A stretch of 64,000 nucleotides of DNA from Sparassis latifolia (taxonomy: Eukaryota > Basidiomycota > Agaricomycetes > Polyporales > Sparassidaceae), in the NCBI GenBank assembly GCA_018466975.1, contig CM031560.1, positions 2,542,001-2,606,000 on the forward strand, in the 5' to 3' direction. The notes beneath the pieces were generated by a model that did not search any database, was not told where the DNA came from, and was given only the letters and a program-made list of their open reading frames with translations. A program made the position numbers and the translations under genes. Below, one piece after another: positions 55,182 to 64,000 of the stretch. Position 1 is the stretch's first letter. The number at the start of each line of letters is the position of its first letter.

Positions 55182-56745
55182 ATGATGCCAACTTTACTGC
55201 ATCTACCCCCAGAGATCATAGAGCAGATTCTGCTCGAGCTTGATCCGCTTCATATCGGCTCGCTCGCCCAGTCCTGCTCTGACATGCACTCATTTATCTA
55301 TGACCCCGCTGATCAACACCTCTGGCGCAGTTTATATCTATTGCAACCGTTGGATGACCCACGGCAATGTTTGACCGAGCTGGGTTACCCGATATCGGAG
55401 GTTAACTGGATGGCGAAGCTCCAACGGATTATCAGAGCCAGGACAGTTATTAGCCGTCCGGCACAATGTCACGTAGAGGAGAGGTGCACGATCCTTTATA
55501 CTCTCCTTGACCTTGTCAGTAACCTCCCAGCGGCCCCGAGCGTCTTTAGCGACGATCTCGCACTAAATCTCGTGTGGTTGGCTGCTCTCTTACGCGGGGG
55601 GAGTTACCTGGATGAAGAACACTGGGAAATTTCTGACGAAGAGAAGCAACTTCGTGCGCGCCTCCACACGTACTTTGGTCTCACCACTTCCGACTATCGC
55701 AGTCAGAGCAGGAAGCAGTCGCGCGCATACGTATACGCTATGCGGCACTACAAGTGGGACAACGATTTCGGTCCGTTTATGATGGATGGAAGCGGACGTT
55801 TAAACTGGGTACATCTACAGGCGATTCACCATGTTATGTCTATGCACATCGTCCCACCGGAGCAGGAGTCGGAATCGGAAGCTTCCGTGTTCACTATCTT
55901 TCCGATGAGTCTGCCTTACTGCCAAAGTATTATCCCTCGTCATCTGGATCTCGACCAAGAAGAGGATTGGGCCGGAGTGGCAGGTCTATGGGAGTGCTCG
56001 TTCTGTTTCTGTGATCACCACGAACTTCTCCGTAGGCTGCCATCTTCAATGCACGGGATTTTTGACTGACTTCTCTGCAGTCTACAATAACATGAATGTA
56101 AGTTATTATAGGTCCGCCTGATCGCGAAAAGATTTAGCGAGGTTCACCAGATATCTGACGTCGATCCGCTTCAATCTGCTATATTCGACGATCCCTCGTT
56201 CGTCGAAGTCTTCCGCACGATTAATGTCGAGTTGCGTGTCATCTCCACACAGCGACAATCAGACCATCCCAGTCGTCCTATGATTAAATTCGCAGGAGAG
56301 ATCGATGACATGGCGATTATGGTCGGTTGGGTCAAAGTGACATCTGACGACCAGATCCGATGGCATTTTGTGAGTTTGCGTGTGCTGTAGAGCTATTTAT
56401 AAAGCTGACGGTCTGCTTGATAGAATTCAGGAGAAAACGGCAATGCAATTTGGGGGTATGTCATGTTCGCTTAGTCCTGCTTCACGCCTAGATAGAAAAT
56501 GCTGCTGAACACCGTGCGATAAGCAGTTCCGAGGGTGTTCAAGTTGGCGGAATCAGATCAACATTTGGCGTGCTGGGTGCTTGGACTACCACTCACCACG
56601 ATCAACAGGATCCAGTCGGTGCGTACCTCCGCGAGCTTTCATACCTGTCAAAGAGTAACAACTTCTTGTAGGCCCGTTCTGGATGCGGAAAGCGCATCCT
56701 CCGTCAGAAGCGGAGGACCTGGATCAGTCCACCGCGGAAACATGA
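55182..56745 (+). CDS. F-box protein
   Basis: SCF adaptor by family. Exon 1 starts MMPTLLHLPPEIIEQILLEL, a textbook F-box continuing SLAQSCSDMHSFIYDP. A middle region typical of agaricomycete F-box proteins follows (FTIFPMSLPYCQSIIP, GLWECSFCFCDHHELL to about 56021). Downstream pieces in order are VRLIAKRFSEV ... DDPSFVEVFRTINVELRVI, the segment MAIMVGWVKVTSDDQIRWHF, GVLGAWTTTHHDQ and, after an intron, GPFWMRKAHPPSEAED, ending at a TGA at 56743-56745. Most junctions are ordinary, but around 56096-56113 the only split that keeps the frame would be a 14-nt intron, too short to splice, so the model is unsure there. Target unknown. Confidence 0.72.
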
Positions 56746-57414
56746 ATTCATTCATTGTTCATCCCGCGTTCATACTCTCGGCTTCTGAAGCGCTGTAAGA
56801 TCGCAAGCATAAGTCCGTTGAGTAGAGTTAATCAATGTCAGATGCGTTGTTCTTTTGGAGCATTGGCAAATTTTCCGTAGACTATGATACTGTATGGTTA
56901 CGTTGTGGACTCGCGGCGCAGACGTATCTGTAGCTGCGTCACTTAGAGGCTGCGCGAGAGTGCAGATCTTGCGCATCAGTTACACTAGGGAGTCCCTGCC
57001 CCCTCCTCCTCCCCGCCATACGGATATCAGCGCAAATAATGTATCTCATTGCCGCCAGGACCACGGGACCTTTGTGCTGCATCTCATTCCCTGACTCATC
57101 ATGAGACAAGATCTGTAACCTCTATGTAGAGCGCTCAGGCTTTCATCTCACCGTGAACTATCACGCCTATGCGTACGATTGCCGTGCTGGGCCCGGGCGT
57201 TCCTTTATGGCTCCATTAATTCATCGATGATCGTATTACGCGGGAGCTCTATAGGATCTGATCAGACAGTACGTGATCATATGTACATTACAAGCTCTCT
57301 GATGGCAGCACTTTGAATTCTCGAATTCACAGTCACGAGACTACGTTCAGAGTCTCACGTAAATTGTCTACGCACGTCAGTATCTATATGAAACCAACCG
57401 GTCAGTCGTGTATT
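56746..57414. other. Intergenic region, nothing recognised
   Basis: Spacer between F-box and FAD oxidoreductase genes on the same strand; it must contain the promoter of the latter. No repeat or RNA gene seen. Confidence 0.55.
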
Positions 57415-59026
57415 ATGTTCACTACCTTCGACTGCGTTATCGTCGGCTCAGGGCATGCTGGCAGTTGTGCAGCAATGTCTGCTGTCGAAGGGGGCAGCAA
57501 GCATGTGCTCGTGGTGGAGAAAAGCCCTAAAGATTGGGTTGGCGGGAACGGCTATTTCACAGCAGGAGCACACCGCACGGTACATGGTGGTGTAAAGGAC
57601 CTTCTGCGGATCGTGCAGAATGTCAGTGAGGAGGTAGCGACTACGATTGATATCGAGCCGTATTCCGCGGAAGAGTTCATCGGGGACATCATGCGGCTCG
57701 GGGACAACCAGTCCGACCCGGCGATAGTGCAGGCCGTCGTGGAGGGGTCGAGTGATGCTGTTCAGTGGCTGGCCGATTCCATCCAGGTTCCCTTCACTTT
57801 GGCTTTCAACAGACAAGCCTATCTGGTGAATGGCCGGCAGAAGTTCTGGGGCGGCATGGCCCTCAGCGTGGAGGACGGCGGAAAGGGGTTAATACGGGCG
57901 CACCAGCAGGCCTTGGAGAAAGCTGGCGTCGAAGTCTGGTTTGATACGCCTGCTGTCGAGTTGGTTGTGGACTCAAACAGCTGCATTGCCGGACTGATCG
58001 TCCTTCATAATGGTGAGCGGCTACTGTTATCCACTCCGGCAGTCATCCTCGCTTGCGGAGGCTTCGAGTCCAGCACCGAGCTGCGTGCAAAGAATTTGGG
58101 GCAGGAGTGGACACATGCCAAAGTAAGCATAGTACCCTATCTCAATACTTTTTGTGAATAATGTTCCTCTCTTCCTTGTTGAGGTCCGAGGCACGCCGTA
58201 CAATACAGGGGATGGAATTGCGCTTGCTCAAGCTATCGGCGCGAAGGTTGCAGGCGACTTCGCAGGCTGTCATTCTACGTGTTGGGACGCAAATGCGCCA
58301 CCCGATCGTGGCGATCGTGCCTTGAGCAATCAGTTCACGAAATCGGGATATCCTCTGGGTATCATGTTGAACGCGCTCGGCAGACGCTTCGTCGACGAAG
58401 GCGAGGACTTCCGCAACTACACGTACGCTAAGTTCGGACGCGAGATTTTGCGTCAGCCTGGAGGCTTCGTATTTCAGGTGTGGGACTCTAGGACAGTTGA
58501 TTGGTTGCGGAATGAAGAGTACGGCGATGAACTAGTGGAAAAGATATGGGCTCAAAGTGTTTCCCAACTGGCGGAAAAGTTGTCATCGAAGGGTTTGCAA
58601 GATACTCGCGAGTTCATCTATACGATTGAGTCATACAATTCCGCCGTGCGCGCTTTTCAGCTCGAAAATGCCTCGCTCGAGTGGGACCCTGCTATCAAGG
58701 ACGGGCTGTCAAGTGAATCATCTACGACCTCCCTGCAACCCCCGAAGTCGAATTGGGCTTTACCTATCGAGCAGCCTCCCCTCCTGGCCGTGAAAGTGGC
58801 TTGCGGTATCACATTCACCTTTGGAGGTCTTGCAATTTCCCCGGATACTGCAGGTGTGATCTCCAGCAGGACAGATAAGCCGATCGTCGGGCTTTTCTGT
58901 ACAGGGGAGCTCGTCGGAGGCTTGTTCTTTAAGAACTATCCCGGCGGCAGCGGTTTGACTGCAGGCGCGGTGTTCGGGCGAAAAGCAGGACATGCAGCTG
59001 CGGCATTATCGTTGCGTAACTCGTAG
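57415..59026 (+). CDS. FAD-dependent oxidoreductase, fumarate reductase/tricarballylate dehydrogenase-like
   Basis: Flavoprotein of the FAD_binding_2 family; substrate not certain. Exons 57415-58122 and 58184-59026 (phase-0 intron) give 516 residues. The dinucleotide-binding motif DCVIVGSGHAGSCAAMSAVE is at the very start, which is why I choose the ATG at 57415 rather than an in-frame one further up. Next are NGYFTAGAHRTVHGG, ILACGGFESS, the active-site-like region GTPYNTGDGIALAQAIGA, RFVDEGEDFRNYTYAKFG, and the C-terminal FAD loop LFCTGELVGGLFFKNYPGGS with GLTAGAVFGRKAG. No signal peptide. Convergent with the alpha/beta hydrolase downstream (99 bases between stops), possibly a functional pair but not provable. 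Confidence 0.88.
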
Positions 59027-59124
59027 GCGAGCAAATGCTTGCTACAGTAGACACTTCAATTTGTTCCCTCATTCGATAGACGACAGAAATTAGGAAGTTT
59101 GCTCGTAGGACCACAAAATAAGTA

Positions 59125-60389
59125 TCATATCTCGTTCGCAAGAAGTCTGACGAACGTCTCGGGCTGATCCCAATGAACCTGATGAAATACTTTAGTGACA
59201 ATATGCTGATGGGAATATGGCACTTACAAAATGATTAGCGTTCTCCACTCTAACAAACTCCAGGTTTCTGCCCGCAGGTGAAATTCCATCAAGAATACCC
59301 ATGATCTTTGAGGCCGCTAACAATTCCTCTCCGACACTCATGTCACACCAGAGCGCCCGGAGCTTCAGCGAGGGCCATATTTCCTCCCGACCGTTATCGC
59401 CATCAATGTAGCAGCGGGACAGTGCGCGGCGCAAATTCTCTCCATAGACTGTGACATCCACATTCTGAATCAGTACTTGCGACCGTAGCATGACGCTGGG
59501 ATCTGCAACAGCAGCGAAGACGTCATCCGACATTCGGAGCACAGACGGTGTCCAACGAGCGTCATCGGTGTCTTCGTGGACCGCCTTGCGTGAAGTCAGG
59601 GTCGATAAGAAGGCAGGTGTTTCAGGTTCCAGATCGACTCGCGTGAAGTAGGATGACACCCACGCCGGGAAGCCAGCAACTTTCTCCTCGTAAGTGAGTC
59701 TGGCATCACGAAAGATACCATACATGTCCTGTGGCGCTGCTTCACCAATACCCGTCAAGGACGAATCTAACGAGTTGCCGGTCCGTGATTCAGTCCACCG
59801 CTCCACTTGCCATTCCACACGACACATACCGTGAAAAAAGTAGGCGCGGAAGTAAGCATTGAATAGCTTCCGCGTCTTTTCTGGCATTTTGTCTGCATGG
59901 GCAATCACAGGAATGGTCTGACAATTTGCCGAGGACCATCCGAGAAGTGCGAAGCCTCCCGTGGTGTCAGCAGCCTCGGCGGCTGAACGCGAAGTGGGTG
60001 GTATCTGCTCCTGCTCGATGAACCAGGTAATGAAGGCGGCGAGCTCAAGGCCACGGTTCTGTATTGCTGCTGCCTGCGCTTCGCGACCTGGTCCAGCGAG
60101 CAATTCGCGCTCGGTAGGTGAATACGGCGACGAGCCAGGGTAATCACGAAGATTGACAAGGACAAGGCGAAGGTTATGGACGGCTGCGTATGGGACCATA
60201 GGCCGAAATATTCCTGAGATAAGGAAGAGGTCATTGATTTTAAGACCTTTCGCTAATAACCCACTCACCACTATGGAACATAGTTCCGTGCACGAGGAAG
60301 ATTGTCGCGTATGTAGTGGATGCTCCTGGCACGCCAGAGTCCTCGTAATAAAGTGCTGTGCCTTTGTCGTCTACTGGACCAACTGGCAT
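59125..60389 (-). CDS. Alpha/beta hydrolase
   Basis: Serine hydrolase fold protein; substrate unknown. Exons 60269-60389, 59228-60213 and 59125-59178 join in frame to 386 residues. Exon 1 carries TALYYEDSG and the oxyanion region FLVHGTMFHSG; exon 2 has VLVNLRDYPGSSPYS, the nucleophile elbow LLGWSSANC (Gly-Trp-Ser-Ser) and, near its end, LRALWCDMS and VRVENANHF; the 18-residue last exon supplies the probable catalytic context VHWDQPETFVRLL. Start is the first true ATG (MPVGPVDDKG); an upstream GTG extends the frame but is not used. A complete cytosolic-type enzyme, resembling agaricomycete hydrolases of the epoxide hydrolase/C-C hydrolase superfamily. Confidence 0.85.
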
Positions 60390-61363
60390 GGCGAGATGGA
60401 AATCGAAGAAAGAGTAGGCTCTCACGCTCCCAGGCGAACTACACCCTTACTTCGGGACTTTTAGCTGGACTCATATGACTCCTCCGGGCAGGACGGGGTG
60501 GTGGGGGTGGTTCGTCGTTTAGCTGGATTTATCTCCGAAGACCTGTGATGAACAAAATCTAACAACAGCCTTGCCTAGGCTACTAAGTAACTCATGGCTT
60601 GAAGCACTTTAGCCTATACCGGATAATAGGTGTGATGATTCTTCCAGTCTTGAGTCACCCAGACTAGATACTGTCACAAGTCAGAAAGCTAGAAGAGACC
60701 AAGCAAGACTGGCGAAACTACACGTCAGAACGTTATTAGCTTAGCTTACTCCCCAACCTGATGCCAGGAAATACGGGAGACCTAGCCTGCACGCGCTGCA
60801 GATGATCAAAGAACGACTTCACCACCCCAGGAGTCAATTCGCAACTACATGACACATAAGGTCCTCTTCGTATTAGTTGCAGCATCTGCGGCTCACGCGA
60901 AGTTAACTATTTCTCGGTCTTCTGCCAGTGCGTCAGTGCGCTTGCGCTTGCGAGCGGCGCCGGAAGCCAGGGTCTTTGGAGCCTCGGCTTTTGTGGACCC
61001 TTTCTTTTTGCTGTTCGCCTTTGGAGACCATTATTTCTGGGAATACTTGTAGTAGCGAGCAAGGAGTAGAAGGTAGTAGATGCGGAACACGATGCAGCAT
61101 CTTACTACATGCAGACTCACTGTCACGCGTCTCAAGTTACTACATCACGTGCACCGCGTCAGTAACGCACTACGTCATCGACGCCGGAGAACTACTGCAG
61201 CCGTGGATGCCTAGCTATAGAGTCGAGGCGATTTGGTTCGTGTTTTGGTCAGATATTATTCAGAAACAATGTAGGCGACTTCGAGCAAATTGTATGAACG
61301 TCCCTATGTACCTCTCACCCCGACTATGATGAGATAGGATGGGCAGGGTATTCATTAGGAACC
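60390..61363. other. Intergenic stretch with a possible C-terminal gene fragment
   Basis: No complete gene. On the minus strand 60893-61026 reads a Lys-rich tail (SPKANSKKKGSTKAEAPKTL, ending EDREIVNFA before a stop at 60893) that looks like the last exon of a nuclear protein with an RKRKR localisation signal. The preceding codon is a stop and I find no upstream exon, so it may be a relic. The opposite-strand ORF at 60849-61052 is its shadow. Confidence 0.4.
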
Positions 61364-61489
61364 GTCAAATCTAGTTAGCCTCCTTATCTGCCTGAATAAG
61401 GAGAAATCAGAAGAAATATGCAAAAATAAGACGGGAGATCGCCTTATTTTTCCTTAAATAAGGCAATAAGGAGGTTAGGCAGATTTGAC
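61364..61489. mobile_element. MITE-like inverted-repeat element
   Basis: 126 bp with imperfect terminal inverted repeats of about 38 bp: the left end gtcaaatctagttagcctcc matches the reverse complement of the right end, with tccttat and ataagga blocks. The A/T-rich centre has no coding potential. No clear target duplication is visible. Size and structure suggest a miniature inverted-repeat transposable element in the HUL5-like promoter region. Confidence 0.65.
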
Positions 61490-61744
61490 TTTCGCTGATG
61501 TGACGGAGATCCAATTCGTATAACGAATGCAGGCCGCTTGTAATTCCAGACGTTGATGCACGGACTGCAGCGGTTTTTTCGATGTCCGACGTTGGTGCTC
61601 GGCAGCCTCCGAGGCAGAGCCGAGGAACGGCATGAACGTACATATGTAGAAATCCGCGATTACAAATCATAGACACGGACCGGCTGCTTACGACGACCAC
61701 TACTCTCCCTCAACTTGCCATCTCTTTAGAATCCCCTGAACAAA
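61490..61744. promoter_or_regulatory. Probable promoter of the HUL5-like gene
   Basis: About 250 bases between the MITE-like element and the ATG. No specific box identified; assigned by position only. Confidence 0.4.
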
Positions 61745-64000
61745 ATGATTCCAGTCTTTGGAGATGATCCTATTAAACGCCGCCGAGAAATCAATCTGGG
61801 AGGTGCTCACTCTGCTGTTAGTTACTCCGACATTCTCAACGACGCTAAGGCGAAGCGACTACGTCGACTGGATGTCAAGCGCAGAGAGGAAGCTGCAATA
61901 TCGATACAAGCTTGGTGGAGGGGACACTCCGAGGCGCGATTTGTGAAGCAGAATCTTCTGTGCACATTTCAGGAAGATGTCACCAGCCTGCGTGGCCTTA
62001 GATGTCTCGTGCTCATCGGACAGGATGAGGAGGCGCTGGGAGCATGGTCGGCCGCAGTGGTGAACGGGCAACAAGGTGTGTGTTACAACATCTGCCATGC
62101 TCACGTACGCTGAGGTTTCTCAGATGTCCTTCTGCAAGCGGACGCCAGTTGGCGCTTTCTCCTTCGGAGGACAGCATTATTGCTATTGCGATCTCTCTCC
62201 AACGCTCCAGAGTAAGTCTATAATACACAATGTCATACTTGTATTCACGTTCTGGGCTGCTCAAGATCTCAATATGCTGTGATGCACTTGACTGTGCTGA
62301 ACCAACTGCTATCTGGCAATGCGTACACGTCGGAGTACACCAAGTACCTTCTTGATCATGGATTTTACTTTCTGATCGGACAATCGATGTCGCATATTGT
62401 ACGTATTCAAGCGATGCACTGTCCGTATGTACTCATCATTTTTGCAGCCTATCGAAAGGAAGACTTCCCCGAGTTTGCCACTGCTGACAACGCTAATTAC
62501 GCTGCCATTATCAAATGCTGAATTTCTCAGACAGAGCTTTCAAGATTTCATCATCCATATATTCAGCATTCCACTCCTACCCAATCGCCTCTCGCTACCT
62601 TTGCTTACATCCCTGTCCGCTCGTCTACCTTTGTCTTCAATTCACGTTCTGTCTCGCTCTGTGGCAGATATTGTCGGCAACCCGTTATTGTCGTTGCCAG
62701 AGGCGAAGGTTCACTTGCTAGCAAACATGACTGCATTCATGCCTCCGCGATACGAGAAATTGCCCGCTAGATCTTTCGACACGTATCTCCAGCTCACTGC
62801 AGCGCTCATGAATTCGCTTCCGACACAGGCCCTGGAGCCTCCAGAGAAGAAGCAGGAAACCTCATCACATTGGGCCGATGGAGATGATGCTGACGACGAA
62901 CCACGCGTCTCCGTTGTATCTTCGTTTGATGCAAAATTGCAGTTGCCACAACTAGATGGACGTACATTGAAACGACTCCAAACTCTTCCATCTCCGCAGC
63001 ATCTGAACTCACTGCTGGCAGCTACACAGTCTCGTTCGTCAAGATCTGATCTGCTATCATTTCTTTTTGCATTGACTACTGTGTGGCCGACCCGGAGGGA
63101 TAAGGTGCTAAGCACGGTTTTTGCATATAACGGAGGTGGTCTTGTGCGAGAGATCTATCGTAGCTATGTGCGAGGTTCGCCTTTGGGCCGCGAAGACGAC
63201 GCAGGATCTATGACAAGTACGTCTTGCATGGAGTTATCACGTATTCTGGTCTCACGTGGGCCATCAGACACTGGAAACGCTTCGTTGTGGCCTCCACTCC
63301 TGTTCCTCGTTGACCTATACAATCAGGCGCTGTTGACGATGGGAGACGATGAGTTCTTCTCAAGCAATTCGAGCGTTAACGTTGCCCGCAATCCGTTATC
63401 AGTTGATGAACTCACGTCTTTCTCCCGACAACTCCTCAACATCGCATTCACTTTGTACTGGAAAGAGGACCAGACCAACGTCCAGGAAGGTGGTGTCCCA
63501 GGATTAGGTATCTTGAAGTGGGAGGACGTTCGGGTGAAAATCACGAAGTGCCTGCAAGCCATCCATGCAAGAGAGTAAAGTTGAATTACCTTTTGTCTGA
63601 CCTACATTCTATCTGACACCTTGCCTACAGTTCCCGCAGACCATTCACGCCCGCCGATCACTGGTTGATTACCTCTCAGGTCGACATGACTACCTTCGTT
63701 CAAGCGGCTGTGTAAGCATTCGTGGTTGTCCTATCGTGTGCATTCATTGCTCATCTGACCGCCTAGTTTCGAGGAACGTCAGATTGCCCAGCCGGAAGGT
63801 ACCCGCCCACTGTCAAAGCGCCAAGTCGCATATTTGTCTCCACGACTGGGTGTGCTCAACAACATCCCGTTCGCGATTCCGTTCGAGACTCGCGTGTCCA
63901 TCTTTCGCCATTTCATCGCGAACGACATGCTCAGTAGAGGGGTTGACCAATACGGGCGCCGATTCCAGACTCGCGTTACCGTGCGGCGGGGAATGATTGC
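61745..64000 (+). CDS. HUL5: HUL5/UBE3B-C-type HECT ubiquitin ligase, 5' part
   Basis: Proteasome-associated HECT E3 by family. The window holds only the N-terminal half; the HECT domain lies beyond 64000. Exons 61745-62075, 62115-62211, 62266-62398, 62448-63574, 63631-63711 and 63767 onward, all in phase. Start MIPVFGDDPIKRRREINLGG is the typical beginning of fungal Hul5/UBE3C proteins, followed by an IQ-like motif (AAISIQAWWRGHSEARF, residue ~50). Later blocks: WRFLLRRTALLLLRSLSN, HLTVLNQLLSG, and near the end HWLITSQVDMTTF and RLGVLNNIPFAIPFETRVSI, which precede the HECT domain in this family. Intron 62076-62114 is only 39 nt. Confidence 0.88.

Overview
The window looks like nuclear DNA of a filamentous basidiomycete (Agaricomycetes, probably Polyporales-like). 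The genes are intron-rich with mostly 40-100 nt GT-AG introns. The gene set includes F-box proteins, a Mus7/MMS22 homologue, an SNM1-type nuclease, EBP2 and a HUL5-type E3. The repeats (a Plavaka-like transposon remnant, a chromodomain Ty3/gypsy element, a DUF6698-type gene) are typical of that group. Exon boundaries below were placed by hand from splice signals, reading-frame continuity and family motifs.

Left arm (1-34 kb). After about 2.2 kb with no supportable gene (but a large perfect palindrome), two paralogous cyclin-box genes on the minus strand (2.2-3.4 and 13.1-14.4 kb) bracket a ten-exon Mus7/MMS22 replication-repair gene (5.9-12.7 kb, plus). Then come a Bem46-like alpha/beta hydrolase (minus), a six-exon SNM1/Apollo/Artemis-type metallo-beta-lactamase nuclease with a long basic tail (16.7-20.2 kb, minus), a tiny mitochondrial ribosomal protein bL33m gene (plus), a small conserved-looking unknown (minus), a 1,550-residue proline-rich BBC1/AIM3-like actin-patch protein (22.5-27.7 kb, plus), an F-box protein (plus) and a five-exon SDR oxidoreductase (minus). 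A decayed Plavaka-like transposase relic sits at 32.9-34.8 kb.

Middle (35-51 kb) is a set of nested insertions. A DUF6698-type gene is split by a 14.4 kb Ty3/gypsy chromovirus (186-bp LTRs, 5-bp duplication aagat). The RNase H region of that chromovirus is itself split by a 4.77 kb coding-free LTR element (817-bp LTRs, 5-bp duplication aggac). Behind the chromodomain, before the 3' LTR, the chromovirus carries an additional intact 482-residue ORF of unknown function, while its gag-pol is broken by frameshifts and a stop. In the clearly decayed repeats and the split host gene the in-frame stops I could place are all TGA, and the outer LTRs differ only by transitions at CpG sites, which suggests CpG-methylation-driven decay.

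Right arm (53-64 kb) returns to ordinary genes: EBP2 (ribosome biogenesis, minus, with a one-base frameshift), a divergent small ORF whose possible upstream start overlaps the EBP2 start, a second F-box protein, an FAD-dependent fumarate-reductase-like oxidoreductase convergent with an alpha/beta hydrolase, a MITE-like inverted-repeat element, and the 5' part of a HUL5/UBE3-type HECT ubiquitin ligase that runs off the window end.
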